The position numbers and the translations under genes were made by a program. The notes below the pieces were generated by a model. That model was given only the letters and a program-made list of their open reading frames with translations. It was not told where the DNA came from and made no database searches. A stretch of DNA of 64,000 nucleotides, from the NCBI RefSeq assembly GCF_004146235.1, contig NZ_SELO01000001.1, positions 186,001-250,000 on the forward strand, written 5' to 3'. Within the stretch, counting starts at the first letter, position 1. Each line of letters opens with the position of its first letter. Below are positions 7,569-17,900 of the stretch, in pieces. Source of the DNA: Tropicimonas sp. IMCC6043. Lineage in GTDB: Bacteria; Pseudomonadota; Alphaproteobacteria; Rhodobacterales; Rhodobacteraceae.

Positions 7569-8366
7569 TTAGCCGATCCGGCCGGTGATGTAGCTCTCGG
7601 TGCGCGGATCCTTCGGATTGGTGAAGATCGCGCCGGTTTCGCCGAATTCCACCAGGCTGCCTAGGTGGAAGAAAGCGGTCTTCTGGCTGACGCGCGCAGC
7701 CTGCTGCATCGAGTGGGTGACGATAACCACCGAGAAATTTTCGCGCAACTCGTCGATCAGTTCCTCGACCTGCGCGGTCGCGATCGGGTCGAGCGCCGAA
7801 CAGGGCTCGTCCATCAGCAGGACCTCAGGTTCGGTGGCTACGGCGCGGGCGATGCAAAGCCGTTGCTGCTGCCCGCCCGAGAGCCCCGTCCCCGGCGAGT
7901 CGAGCCGGTCCTTCACCTCGTCCCAGATCGCCCCACGCCGAAGGGATTTCTCAACGATATCATCGAGATCCGCCTTGTTCCTCGCAAGCCCGTGGATCCG
8001 GGGTCCATAGGCGATATTGTCGTAGATCGATTTCGGGAACGGGTTCGGCTTCTGGAACACCATCCCCACCTTCGCGCGGAGCTGCACCGGGTCGACGCGC
8101 CGGTCATAGATATCCTCGCCATCGAGCAGCAGGTTGCCCTCGACGCGGCAGATGTCGATCGTGTCGTTCATCCGGTTGAGACAGCGCAGGAACGTGGACT
8201 TTCCGCAACCCGATGGTCCGATGAAGGCCGTCACGGTCCGGTCCTCGAGCTTGACGTCGACGTTCTTGATCGCCTGCGTGTCGCCGTAATAGACCTGCAC
8301 GTTCCGGCAGTCGAACTTGATTTCCTTGGTGTCCACTTTGCGCTCCATGGGTCGCATGTCGTTCAT
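7569..8366 (-). CDS. pstB: phosphate ABC transporter ATP-binding protein PstB
   Basis: The 265-residue ATPase has Walker [10 protein letters not shown] (from residue 50), the ABC signature LSGGQQQR, Walker [14 protein letters not shown] and the switch His (VIVTHSMQQ). The insertion [20 protein letters not shown] is typical of PstB. It powers high-affinity phosphate import through PstC-PstA and takes part in PhoU-PhoR signalling. It follows pstA by 17 bp. Confidence 0.97.
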   Translation of the reverse strand: MNDMRPMERKVDTKEIKFDCRNVQVYYGDTQAIKNVDVKLEDRTVTAFIGPSGCGKSTFLRCLNRMNDTIDICRVEGNLLLDGEDIYDRRVDPVQLRAKVGMVFQKPNPFPKSIYDNIAYGPRIHGLARNKADLDDIVEKSLRRGAIWDEVKDRLDSPGTGLSGGQQQRLCIARAVATEPEVLLMDEPCSALDPIATAQVEELIDELRENFSVVIVTHSMQQAARVSQKTAFFHLGSLVEFGETGAIFTNPKDPRTESYITGRIG

Positions 8367-8383
8367 GGTTTCGGTCTCCCCGG

Positions 8384-9712
8384 TTACCAGCGACGCTCAA
8401 AGCGACGGCGGAGGATGATGGCAATGATGTTCATCGTCAGAAGGAAGATCAGCAGGATGATGATGCCGCCCCAGGCCTTGTCGTAAAAGGCCTGATCGGC
8501 GCGGGCGGCCCAGGTATAGATCTGCGCCGGCATCGCCGAGTTGGGTTCGACGAACCCGTCAAGAAAGCCGTCCGGATAGCCCCGGGCGACGAAACCCACC
8601 ATGCCGATCAGCAGGAGCGGTGCGGTTTCGCCGAGCGCCTGCGCCAGGCCGATGATCGTGCCGGTCAGGATGCCGGGCATGGCCAGCGGCAGGACGTGGT
8701 GGAACACCGCCTGCATCTTGGAGGCCCCTACCCCGAGCGCCGCGTCGCGGATAGAGGGCGGCACCGATTTCAGCGAGGCGCGGGTCGAGATGATGATCGT
8801 CGGGAGGGTCATCAGCGTCAGTACCAGCCCGCCCACCAGCGGCGCCGATTGCGGAAGATGCATGAACTGGATGAAGACCGCGAGACCGAGGATGCCGAAG
8901 ACAATCGACGGCACCGCGGCCAGGTTCGAGATATTCACCTCGATGAGGTCGGTGATCCAGTTCTGCGGTGCGAATTCCTCGAGATAGATGGAGGCGGCAA
9001 CGCCGATCGGCAGCGAGAGGCCGAGCACCACGAGCATCATGAAGAAGGAGCCGACGACCGAGGCGCCGATCCCTGCCCCGCCCGGGTTGTCGACGCCCGA
9101 ATCGGCGCCGGTGATGAAGGGCCAGTTGAACTCGGACTTGATGATGCCCGCCGCCTTCAACTGGTCGGCGAGGTCGAGATCCGTGGCCTCCAGGAAGCGG
9201 CTGTCCTGAAGGGTCTCACGCTTCACGCGGCCGTTGAAATAGCCGTCGACGCGCGAGGATGTCGGCAGGTTGAAGGTCACGGGTGCGTCGAGGTCACCCG
9301 GATGTGCGGTGTAGTGTTCCCGGATCGCGTTACCGACCTTGCCCATCAGGCGCTCGATCGAGGCCTCGTCGAACGCGACCTCGATGCCCTGCTGCGTCAA
9401 TTGATCCGCAAGTGCCGAGTTGAAGAAGCCCGAGTAGGCCTTGGTCTTGAAGAGCTGGCTCTCGGCCTCGTCGAACTGCGCCTGCGTCAGGGTGAAATTC
9501 ACCTCGACGACGGTGCGGGTGAAGGCGGGCGTTCCGTTCCGGATGATCGCGACGGCGAGCACGACCAGGAAAAACAGGCCGATGGCGATCGCGGCGATTC
9601 CACAGGCCTTGAACCTAGCCTCCGTTGCGTTGCGGCGCCGGGTGCGCGCGTCGATCTGATGGATCGAGCGTCCCTTGCGCGGAGCGGCCCCGTGAAGGCT
9701 GGCGTCGGTCAT
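8384..9712 (-). CDS. pstA: phosphate ABC transporter permease PstA
   Basis: This 442-residue permease is longer than the roughly 300 residues of E. coli PstA. The extra sequence is an N-terminal cytoplasmic stretch, a membrane anchor (about residues 36-56) and a periplasmic domain up to about residue 200, of the kind found in alphaproteobacterial PstA. The permease core follows, with the EAA-type loop around [20 protein letters not shown]. It pairs with PstC to form the phosphate channel. Its start overlaps the pstC stop by 4 bp. Confidence 0.95.
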   Translation of the reverse strand: MTDASLHGAAPRKGRSIHQIDARTRRRNATEARFKACGIAAIAIGLFFLVVLAVAIIRNGTPAFTRTVVEVNFTLTQAQFDEAESQLFKTKAYSGFFNSALADQLTQQGIEVAFDEASIERLMGKVGNAIREHYTAHPGDLDAPVTFNLPTSSRVDGYFNGRVKRETLQDSRFLEATDLDLADQLKAAGIIKSEFNWPFITGADSGVDNPGGAGIGASVVGSFFMMLVVLGLSLPIGVAASIYLEEFAPQNWITDLIEVNISNLAAVPSIVFGILGLAVFIQFMHLPQSAPLVGGLVLTLMTLPTIIISTRASLKSVPPSIRDAALGVGASKMQAVFHHVLPLAMPGILTGTIIGLAQALGETAPLLLIGMVGFVARGYPDGFLDGFVEPNSAMPAQIYTWAARADQAFYDKAWGGIIILLIFLLTMNIIAIILRRRFERRW

Positions 9713-11181
9713 TCGTACTGCTCCCGGTATTTGCGCACGATGTAGAGGGCGAGGATGTTGAGCCCCAGCGTCAGGACGAAGAGCGTCATGCCGAGGGCAA
9801 AGGCGACCAGCGCCTCGGGTGAGGCGAAATCGGCGTCACCGGTAAGCTGGGAGACGATCTTGGCGGTCACCGTGGTCATCGCCTCGAACGGGTTGAGGCT
9901 GAGCCGCGCGGCCGCGCCGGCCCCCAGCACCACGATCATCGTCTCGCCGATGGCGCGCGAGGCCGCCAGCAGGATGGCGCCGACGATCCCCGGCAGCGCC
10001 GCCGGCAGGACGACCTGCCGGATCGTCTCTGACTTGGTGGCTCCAAGGCCGTAGGAACCGTCCCGCATCGATTGCGGAACCGCGTTGATGATGTCGTCGG
10101 AGAGCGAGGAGACGAAGGGGATGAGCATCACGCCCATGACGAGCCCCGCGGTCATCACCGCGGTGCCTGCCTTCATCCAGCCCAGGCCGTCCGCTCCGAA
10201 GACGGAGAGCAGCAGCGGGCCGACGGTCAGCAGCGCGAACAGACCGTAGACGATGGTCGGGATGCCGGCGAGCACCTCGAGCATCGGCTTGGCGATGGCG
10301 CGGACCCGCGGCGACGCGTATTCGGAAAGGTAGATCGCCGAAAACAGCCCGATCGGCACCGCCACCGCGAGCGCAACGACGGAGATGTAGAAAGTGCCCC
10401 AGAGCAGCGGAAGCACGCCGAGCTGGGAAGACCCGCCGCGTCCGGAGAAGCTCGGTGACCATGTCAGGCCGAAGAAGAAGTCCGACGCCGGATAGAGGCG
10501 GAAGAATTCGAGCGTGTTGAAGACCAGCGAGAGGACAATTCCGATCGTGGTCAGGATGGCGATCGAGGCGGCGGAGATCAGCAGGATCCGCACCGACGTC
10601 TCGACGATGTTGCGGGCGCGAAACTCGGCCCGGTTCTCCCGGATCGCCCAGAGCGCACCGAGCACCGCGAGCGCCAGTGCCGCGACGGTCATCATCATGT
10701 TCCCGGTCGAATGCATGATCCGGAAGTGCTGGGCGGCGCGCAGCACCGGCTGGGTGATCTGCGAAGTGACGATCTGTCCGGCATCCTTCAGGCGTTGGGT
10801 AATGTCGATGACGTCGGCCCTCGCGCTGCGGGCGGCGTCCTCCCCGATCACGCCGGCGGCCACGGCATTGTCGAGCCCCTCGGCGACCCGGCGCACCTCC
10901 GCCATGACCAGCCCGCGGGACGAGCTGTTGGGGATCGCCCCGTCGGAGAGCATGCCCGAGACGACGGAACTCACATAGATCGGCTGCACGATCAGCCAGA
11001 CGATGATCAGAAGGAACGCCGGAACCATCGCCTTGATCGCCGCGTTCCATCCGTAATAGCTCGGCAGCGAGTGCAACGCGCGGATGTCGCCCCCTGCGCT
11101 TGCCAGCGCGCGCGCGCGACCGGCGACGTAGCCGATCGCCGCGATCGCGAGCACGATCAGCAGTATCCAGAATATCGGCAT
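9709..11181 (-). CDS. pstC: phosphate ABC transporter permease PstC
   Basis: The 490-residue permease has an N-terminal membrane helix, further helices around a periplasmic insert (residues 70-150), and a binding-protein-dependent permease domain with the EAA loop RDGSYGLGATKSETIRQVVLP. It is longer than E. coli PstC because of the N-terminal extension, as is PstA here. PstC and PstA form the membrane heterodimer that passes phosphate from PstS. It overlaps pstA by 4 bp and follows pstS by 102 bp that include a stable hairpin. Confidence 0.95.
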   Translation of the reverse strand: MPIFWILLIVLAIAAIGYVAGRARALASAGGDIRALHSLPSYYGWNAAIKAMVPAFLLIIVWLIVQPIYVSSVVSGMLSDGAIPNSSSRGLVMAEVRRVAEGLDNAVAAGVIGEDAARSARADVIDITQRLKDAGQIVTSQITQPVLRAAQHFRIMHSTGNMMMTVAALALAVLGALWAIRENRAEFRARNIVETSVRILLISAASIAILTTIGIVLSLVFNTLEFFRLYPASDFFFGLTWSPSFSGRGGSSQLGVLPLLWGTFYISVVALAVAVPIGLFSAIYLSEYASPRVRAIAKPMLEVLAGIPTIVYGLFALLTVGPLLLSVFGADGLGWMKAGTAVMTAGLVMGVMLIPFVSSLSDDIINAVPQSMRDGSYGLGATKSETIRQVVLPAALPGIVGAILLAASRAIGETMIVVLGAGAAARLSLNPFEAMTTVTAKIVSQLTGDADFASPEALVAFALGMTLFVLTLGLNILALYIVRKYREQYE

Positions 11182-11231
11182 GGGTCCCCCGTGTTCCCGG
11201 TTTCGGTGTGGAAAAGGTCCTAAGAGAGGAA

Positions 11232-11256
11232 GGGGGCGGCGGAATATGCCGCCCCC
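11232..11256 (-). terminator. hairpin between pstS and pstC, probable attenuator or 3' stabiliser
   Basis: GGGGGCGGC (11232-11240) and GCCGCCCCC (11248-11256) form a perfect 9-bp stem with a 7-nt loop, 27 nt after the pstS stop codon. On the minus strand it is followed by a mixed pyrimidine run rather than a clean T tract. Read-through would supply the membrane genes, while upstream RNA is protected, giving more PstS than PstCAB. Confidence 0.55.
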
Positions 11257-11283
11257 CTTTTGAGAACGGGCCCGGGGCCGCGA

Positions 11284-12324
11284 TTACATGCTGTCGCCCA
11301 TGGTCTTCTCGGCCTCGACGGCGGCCTGGGTGGCGGCCAGCTCGGGGTCGGAGACGAGGCCATACTGGGCCAGCGGACCGGAGGGGCCGGCCAGTTCGTC
11401 GGAGATGAAGAACTGGGCGTATTCCTTCAGGCCGGGGATGACGCCGATATGCGCCTTCTTGATGTAGAAGAAGAGCGGACGCGACACCGGGTATTCGCCG
11501 GAGGCGATGGTCTCGGTCGAGGGCCGGACGCCGGACATGGTCGCGACCTTCAGCTTGTCGGTGTTGTTCTCGTAGAAGGCCAGGCCGAACACGCCGATGC
11601 CGTTGGTGTTGGCGTCGATCCGGGCGAGCGTCTCGGTGTAGTCGCCGTCGATATCGACCGACTTGCCGTCGGTGCGCACCGCGAGGCAGGCGTCCTCGGC
11701 GTCGTCCTCGGACATGCCGCCATCGACCATGGCCTTCATCGCGCCGGTCTCTTCACAGCCGATGAGCAGGACTTTTTCTTCGAAGACTTCGCGGGTCCCG
11801 TGCTTGGTGCCGGGGATGAACATGGCGATCTCGGCATCCGGCAGGTCGGCGTTGAAGTCCGACCAGCTGGTGTAGCTGTTGTCGACGATCGCGCCGTCCT
11901 TCAGCACCTTGGCGCCGATGGCGTTGAAGATGTCGGACGGGGTGAAGGCGGTGAAGGCCGGACCGGACTGCTGCGAGGCAAAGACGATGCCGTCATAGCC
12001 GATGCGGACCTCGATGATGTCGGTCACGCCGGCCTCGGCACAGGCCTTGATTTCCTTGTCGCGGATCTTGCGCGAAGCGTTGGCGACGTCGATGGTGTTT
12101 TCGCCCACGCCTTCGCAGAAACGCTTCAGGCCAGCGGAGGATCCACCCGACTCGACGACCGGGGTCGGGAAGTCGGTGTTTTGGCCGAAGGCCTCGGCAA
12201 CGATCGACGCATAAGGCAGAACGGTAGAGGAACCGGCGACCTGAACGTTGTCACGGGCAGCGGCGGCGGTGGCCGAAACGGCCGCGATCGCCAGAGCGGA
12301 GGCGGTCAGCTTCACGAGAGACAT
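11284..12324 (-). CDS. pstS: phosphate-binding periplasmic protein PstS
   Basis: The mature part begins near RDNVQVAGSSTVLPY, the phosphate-binding GSST loop of PstS, after a Sec signal peptide (residues 1-23, ending SATAAAA). Later segments SGGSSAGLKRFCEG and GTREVFEEKVL also fit the phosphate ABC binding-protein family. It captures phosphate in the periplasm for PstCAB. The start at 12324 (346 residues) has GGAG at 8-nt spacing; a start at 12399 would put 25 charged residues before the signal peptide. It is the first gene of the Pho operon, under the Pho box at 12411-12439. Confidence 0.95.
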   Translation of the reverse strand: MSLVKLTASALAIAAVSATAAAARDNVQVAGSSTVLPYASIVAEAFGQNTDFPTPVVESGGSSAGLKRFCEGVGENTIDVANASRKIRDKEIKACAEAGVTDIIEVRIGYDGIVFASQQSGPAFTAFTPSDIFNAIGAKVLKDGAIVDNSYTSWSDFNADLPDAEIAMFIPGTKHGTREVFEEKVLLIGCEETGAMKAMVDGGMSEDDAEDACLAVRTDGKSVDIDGDYTETLARIDANTNGIGVFGLAFYENNTDKLKVATMSGVRPSTETIASGEYPVSRPLFFYIKKAHIGVIPGLKEYAQFFISDELAGPSGPLAQYGLVSDPELAATQAAVEAEKTMGDSM

Positions 12325-12410
12325 ATGTGTTCTCCAAGGCAGTGGATTTGTCTGGACCGTCGCTCCCCGACGGCCTCGCTTGGCGTGTATGCAACACACG
12401 TTGGCCTTTT

Positions 12411-12439
12411 GTGACAGGTTTGTAACAGTCTCATGACAG
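12411..12439 (-). promoter_or_regulatory. three-unit Pho box upstream of pstS
   Basis: Read on the minus strand, three 7-bp PhoB half-sites follow one another at 11-bp spacing: CTGTCAT (12439-12433), CTGTTAC (12428-12422) and CTGTCAC (12417-12411), separated by 4-bp spacers. This is a near-consensus Pho box, 87 bp before the pstS start codon. The last unit can stand in for the -35 element, with a weak TGCATA -10 candidate 17 bp further on. Confidence 0.92.
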
Positions 12440-12627
12440 TGTGGGGTTTTCCGCTTTTGCGCGGCATTCTGACGTCACGGAAGCCTCGGTCGGCGCCCAC
12501 GGCCGTCCCCACCCGACCTGCGCGCTTCCGCTCCCGAGTGGCTTAACCGGTTTCAGCGATTCCCGCAGCCGGACTGGCGCCCGCATGCTAGTCTTGCGCA
12601 GGGGGCGATCAACGCGGGAGCAGGAGG

Positions 12628-13026
12628 ATGCGTCTTGCAATCGCGATTCTTGTGACGAGTCTGGCCGGCTGCACCCTGCCCCACAAGCCTGCGCCGCGGG
12701 TGATGGAGGTCACGCGGCGCGGACCCGGGCCGGCCTATGCCTGCCTCCTGCCCCGCCTGCCCGCCCAGGGCCTGCGCCAGCAGACCGAACAGACCGAGGA
12801 TGGCTGGCGGATGCGGATCCAGATGCTCGTCAGCCCGCCGACCGGCTGGTACGACAAGGGCGAGATCGAATACACCGCCGCCGGCCTGCGCTACGTCCCC
12901 AACAGCGCCACGGACGGAATCGGCGATGCAAGGCTCGGGGCCGCGCTGGTGCCGATGCTCGAGATTTGCGGCGGCGGGGTGCTGAACCAGGACCCAGAGG
13001 CATTAACTATCACTGCCAGAACATGA
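12628..13026 (+). CDS. small predicted lipoprotein
   Basis: This 132-residue protein has a lipoprotein signal peptide, MRLAIAILVTSLAGC, with lipidation at C15. The mature part has no family I recognise. It contains two further Cys (C39 and one near residue 114) that could form a disulfide. GGAG at 7 nt supports the start. It is divergent from pstS across about 300 bp and has no evident operon partner. Membrane anchoring is an inference from the lipobox. Confidence 0.65.
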   Translation: MRLAIAILVTSLAGCTLPHKPAPRVMEVTRRGPGPAYACLLPRLPAQGLRQQTEQTEDGWRMRIQMLVSPPTGWYDKGEIEYTAAGLRYVPNSATDGIGDARLGAALVPMLEICGGGVLNQDPEALTITART

Positions 13027-13391
13027 GGATGGCGGCGAGTGTGATTGCCAATAGGAACACCGTGGGGCACGTGTCGCTGCGAGTCGCAACGCGCCGCCTT
13101 TCTTTCCATCGCCTCAACATTGGTCTCGACGCGACTGCGGCGCTTCTCTCAGTGCTTGTCGTAGCGGATGGCCTGTCGCAAGACTTCCCGCCCGGGATGC
13201 AAAGGCGTTTTCCTCTGTCATTCAGGGCATTCCGGCACCGGTCGGCATCCTAGACCCGACAAGCATTCATCCTAGTCGGCGGCAGGCAAACTTCTGAAAG
13301 GCGCTGTTCGCCAAAGACGTTTCTGAGTTTTCCCTTGCTGTGTTACGCTGCGTCACGTCTCTTTAAATGCGCGTCATCGCAGGAGGAGAAA
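13027..13391. other. 365-bp intergenic region without recognisable gene
   Basis: An open frame from upstream crosses part of this stretch, but its product has no family character and no start or ribosome binding site of its own. By eye the DNA is more AT-rich than its surroundings. The last part must hold the promoter for the ankyrin-cytochrome gene, whose AGGAGGAG ribosome binding site is at 13381-13388. No repeats, tRNA or clear promoter hexamers were found. Confidence 0.45.
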
Positions 13392-14300
13392 ATGCGAACT
13401 GTCCTTCTCACTCTCTTTTCCTTTGCTTTTCTTGCGCCAGCCAGCGCAGGACCACTAAACGATGCCGCCAAAAAGGGCGACATCGAAGAGATCAGGCGCC
13501 TCCTTGACGACGGCGCGGACGTGAACGAGGCCGACACGATGGCGTCTCCGCTGCACTACGCAGCGATGAGGGGACACGCAGAGGCGATCGGGCTCCTGGC
13601 AACGAGGGGCGCGAGCCTGGATGCACCGAGCAAGATGGGCTCCCCCCTAGTTGCAGCCGCGCAGTTCGGTCAGGTCGAGGCGACGATTGCGCTCCTTGAA
13701 GCAGGCGCAGACCCGAATGTGGGCCGTGGAGATCAGGCGACGCCTCTCATGGTCGCCGCCTTTCGAAAGCAAACCGACGTTGCCAAGGTTCTTCTTGCCG
13801 GCGGCGCCGATCCGAACGTCATCGGGATTGCGTCGTTTCGGGCTTCCATCAATGGACCCGCGACAGCTTTGCATATCTCGATCGTTCAGGGCAGTGAGGA
13901 AATAGCAGAACTCCTGAGGGAAAATGGCGCCGAACCGATGCCTCCAGAGGTTCCGTTGGACCTTGCTGAACGCGGCAACGCCGAGCGCGGCAGGATCCTA
14001 GCACAGCAGACCTGCGGAACTTGTCACACTGTTTTGCCGGAAGGTGAACCGCTCATTGGCCACGTTGATGCCGGTCCTCCGTTGATCGGCGTGATCGGGC
14101 GACCTGTGGCGGACCTTCCGGGTTTCGAGTATTCCAACGCGCTCAAGGCACACGGAGGCGTCTGGACGCCGGAGCGGATCTATGCATTTGCGTTGCGTCC
14201 GATGCTGACGGTACCTGGCACTCGCATGGACTGGGCGCCAGATCGTACACCCGGAATGATCGCTGACATTGTGGCCTATTTGGTATCCGAATACCAATAG
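13392..14300 (+). CDS. secreted ankyrin-repeat / cytochrome c fusion protein
   Basis: The 302-residue protein has a Sec signal peptide (residues 1-19, ending APASA), about five ankyrin repeats (roughly residues 22-185, with GADVNEADTMASPLHYAAMR and GADPN loops), and a C-terminal mono-heme cytochrome c domain. Heme attachment is C208-x2-C211-H212 (CGTCH), and M279 in PGTRM is the likely sixth ligand. The layout places ankyrin repeats in the periplasm tied to an electron carrier. The start has AGGAGGAG just upstream; an earlier in-frame ATG (13335) would bury the signal peptide. No redox partner gene is adjacent. Family assignments are firm and the function is unknown. Confidence 0.88.
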   Translation: MRTVLLTLFSFAFLAPASAGPLNDAAKKGDIEEIRRLLDDGADVNEADTMASPLHYAAMRGHAEAIGLLATRGASLDAPSKMGSPLVAAAQFGQVEATIALLEAGADPNVGRGDQATPLMVAAFRKQTDVAKVLLAGGADPNVIGIASFRASINGPATALHISIVQGSEEIAELLRENGAEPMPPEVPLDLAERGNAERGRILAQQTCGTCHTVLPEGEPLIGHVDAGPPLIGVIGRPVADLPGFEYSNALKAHGGVWTPERIYAFALRPMLTVPGTRMDWAPDRTPGMIADIVAYLVSEYQ

Positions 14301-14390
14301 GTCTCGGGAGCAGGACGTTTGGCGCAGCCTGAGTCTTCATTGTCCCGCCTACCAATCGTCGGTGTGGGCAACAGAGAACAAGCGTTCGGC

Positions 14391-14864
14391 TCAGAACCGC
14401 CCCTCCTTCACCGCCTCCATGGCGACATGGGTCGAGGTCGACGCGACATGCGGCAGTTGCGACAGCCGTTCGGCCATGACGGTCCGGTAACTCGCGATAT
14501 CCGCCGTGCGGACCTTCAGAAGGTAATCGTAGCTGCCCGCAATCATGTGGCATTGCTCGACCTCGGGGATCTTCCGGACAACCCGGTTGAAGGCGGCGAG
14601 CGCGGCCTCGCTGGTTTCCGAAAGCCGAACCTCGACGAAGGCAACATGCGCCCGGCCAAGCCGGATCGGATCGAGGATCGCCTGGTAGCCGAGAATGTAG
14701 CCCGCCGCCTCCAGCCGCTTCATCCGCGCCTGGACGGGGGATTTCGAGAGACCGACGCGACGCGCGAGTTCCGTCGCCGGAAGCCGGCCATCGGCCGAGA
14801 GTGCTTCGAGGATCGCAAGGTCAAAGGAATCGAGTTCGGGTGCGGCAAGGCGTTTCTCGGCCAT
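14391..14864 (-). CDS. putR: Lrp/AsnC-family regulator, probable proline catabolism activator PutR
   Basis: The 157-residue protein has an N-terminal AsnC-type helix-turn-helix (LDSFDLAILEALSADGRLPA, then the recognition helix KSPVQARMKRLEAAG) and a C-terminal ligand-binding RAM domain. It is divergent from putA with 117 bp between them. In alphaproteobacteria an Lrp-type PutR in this place activates putA with proline as effector, and this PutA lacks its own DNA-binding domain. The start at 14864 is backed by AGGAAGGA at about 5 nt; an extension to 15032 would run into putA on the other strand. Confidence 0.9.
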   Translation of the reverse strand: MAEKRLAAPELDSFDLAILEALSADGRLPATELARRVGLSKSPVQARMKRLEAAGYILGYQAILDPIRLGRAHVAFVEVRLSETSEAALAAFNRVVRKIPEVEQCHMIAGSYDYLLKVRTADIASYRTVMAERLSQLPHVASTSTHVAMEAVKEGRF

Positions 14865-14880
14865 CTGTCCTTCCTCTGGT

Positions 14881-14900
14881 TGCAAAATCGGGAATATTGC
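14881..14900. promoter_or_regulatory. imperfect dyad in the putR-putA gap, candidate PutR site
   Basis: An AT-rich imperfect palindrome with GCAA (14882-14885) and TTGC (14897-14900) arms lies about 80 bp before putA and 17 bp before putR. Lrp-family sites are usually such AT-rich imperfect dyads, and the location suits activation of putA with autorepression of putR. Confidence 0.3.
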
Positions 14901-14981
14901 CTGCACTCTTTGAAAGGAAGGGCAAACCGACCGCCTGCAAGCGGATAGATTCGAGTGGCCCCCATTTGACAGGCTGATTCC

Positions 14982-17900
14982 ATGATCACGACGCTCGATA
15001 CCGCCCGCGCGCGCCTTCACGCCCTGACTCACCCGGACGAGCCTACGCGCCTAGCCGAGTTGACCGCGCTCGCGGCGCTCTCCGACGCGGATCGTGCGGC
15101 GATCTCGGCACGCGGCGCCGCGCTCGTGGAGGCGATCCGCGGCTCGGACGATCCCGGACTGATGGAAATGTTCCTCGCGCAATATGGTCTCTCGACCGAC
15201 GAGGGTATCGCGCTCATGTGCCTCGCCGAGGCGTTGCTACGGGTGCCCGACGCGGCCACGATCGACGCCCTGATCGAGGACAAGATCGCGCCGTCCGACT
15301 GGTCCGCCCACTTGCGCAAGTCGGCCTCCTATCTCGTCAACGCCTCGACCTGGGGCCTCTTGCTCACCGGCCGGGTGCTCAAGAGCGACCATCCCGGCCT
15401 CGCCGGCACACTCCGCGGCGCCGTCCGGCGGCTGGGCGAGCCGGTGATCCGCTCCGCCGTCGGCCAGGCGATGAAACAGATGGGCAACCAGTTCGTGCTC
15501 GGCGAGAGCATCGGCGCGGCGCTCAAGCGCGCGGCGAAGATGGAGGAGAAGGGCTACAGCTATTCCTACGACATGCTGGGCGAGGCGGCGCGCACCGAGG
15601 CCGACGCGCTGCGCTATCACCGCGCCTACCTGGACGCGGTCTCGGCGATCGCGCCGGCGGCGAGGCGCGGCGGCATCCGCGAGAACCCGGGCGTCTCGGT
15701 CAAGCTCTCCGCACTCCATCCGCGCTTCGAGGTAAGCCAGCGCGGCCGCGTGATGGACGAACTCGTCCCCCGCGTTCGCGACCTCGCGCTTGCCTGCAAG
15801 CATGCCGGCATGGGGCTCAACATCGACGCAGAGGAGGCCGACCGGCTGGAGATCACGCTCGACGTCTTCGAGGCCGTCGCCCGCGACAAGCGGCTGGCGG
15901 GATGGGACGGGTTCGGCACCGTGGTGCAGGCCTACGGGCCGCGTGCCGACGCCGCGCTCGACTGGATCCACGCGCTCGCCGAGACGCTCGACCGCCGCTT
16001 CACCGTGCGGCTGGTCAAGGGCGCCTATTGGGACAGCGAGATCAAGCGGGCGCAGGTGCTGGGGCTCGAGGGCTTCCCGGTCTTCACCCGCAAGCCGATC
16101 ACCGATGTGAGCTATATCGCCTGCGCCCGGCGGCTCCTCGGCATGACCGACCGGATCTATCCGCAGTTCGCCACCCACAACGCCCATTCCGCCGAGGCGA
16201 TCCTGCACATGGCCGAGGACCGGCAGAGCTTCGAGTTCCAGCGCCTGCATGGCATGGGCGAGCGGCTGCACCAGATCGTCAAGGACCGCGAGGGCACGCG
16301 CTGCCGGATCTACGCGCCCGTGGGCGCACATCGTGACCTGCTGGCCTACCTCGTCCGCCGGTTGCTCGAGAACGGCGCCAACTCCTCCTTCGTCAACCAG
16401 ATCGTCGACGAGGCCGTGCCCGCCGCGGAGGTCGCCCGCGACCCCATCGCCGAGGCGGAAGCCGCGCTGACCCGGCCGACCCCGGTGGTCCGCCCGGCCG
16501 ATCTCTTCGGCGCGGACCGCCGCAATGCGCGCGGCTGGGACCTCACCGATGCCGATGACCTGGCCGAGATCGAGGCGGCCCGCGCCCCCTTCCGCACCAA
16601 GCGTTTCAGCGAGGGTCCGATCATTGCCGGCCAGACCCATGTCGGCGACGGCAGGCCGGTCGTGAACCCCGCCGACCCCGCCGATATCGTCGGCCATGTC
16701 ACCGAGGCCAGCCCGGCGCAGGTCGAGGCCGCGCTCGCGGCCGCCGATCCCTGGACGGCCGAGCCCTTCGAACGCGCCGCCACGCTGCGCCGCGCCGCGT
16801 CGCTCTACGAGGAGAATTTCGGCCTCTTCTTCGCGCTGGCCGCCCGCGAGGCCGGCAAGTCCCTGCCCGACTGCGTCGGCGAACTGCGCGAGGCGGTCGA
16901 CTTCCTGCGCTACTACGCATCCCGCATCGAACATCTCGACCGGCCGGCACGCGGCACCTTCGCCTGCATCTCGCCCTGGAACTTCCCGCTGGCGATCTTC
17001 ACCGGCCAGATCGCTGCGGCGCTTGCCGCCGGCAACGCGGTGTTCGCCAAGCCCGCCGAACAGACCCCGCTCATCGCCGCAGCCGCCGTGCACTTGCTGC
17101 ATGAGGCCGGGGTGCCGGCGACGGCACTGCAACTCCTGCCCGGCACCGGCGAAACGGTCGGCGCGGCGCTCACCTCCGAACCGCGTGTCGACGGCGTCTG
17201 CTTCACCGGCGGCACGGATACGGCGCAAATCATCCACCGTTCCATGGCCGAGAGTCTCGCTCCGGACGCCCCGCTCATCGCCGAGACCGGCGGACTGAAC
17301 GCGATGGTGGTCGATTCCACCGCGCTCCCCGAACAGGCGGTGCGCGATATCCTGGCCTCCGCCTTCCAGTCCGCGGGCCAGCGCTGCTCTGCCCTGCGCT
17401 GCCTTTACGTCCAGGAGGATATCGCGGAGGGGCTTCTGGACATGCTCAAGGGCGCGATGCAATGCCTCTCGCTCGGCATGCCCTGGGATCTCTCGACCGA
17501 TGTCGGCCCGGTGATCGACGAGGACGCGCGACGCGTGATCGACGCGCATGTCGCGAAAGCCGAGGCCGAGGGCCGGCTGATCTTCCGCCTCGACGCGCCC
17601 GCGGAGGGCCTGTTCTGCGCCCCTGCCCTCATCCGCATCTCCGGCATCGCCGACCTGGAGCGCGAGGTGTTCGGTCCGGTCCTCCATGTCGCCACCTTCA
17701 AGGCCGCCGAGCTTGGCCGGGTCATCGATGCGATCAACGCGACCGGGTACGGCCTGACCTTCGGGCTGCACTCGAGGATCGACGACCGCGTGCAATCGGT
17801 GGTCGACCGCGTCGCCGCCGGCAACCTTTACGTCAACCGCAACCAGATCGGCGCCATAGTCGGCTCCCAGCCTTTTGGTGGCGAGGGGCTTTCGGGCACC

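Noticed and set aside
12441-13253. Long plus-strand frame overlapping the lipoprotein gene
   Set aside because: It overlaps a gene with a clear lipobox and ribosome binding site, and its product is Arg/Pro/Ala-rich shadow sequence.
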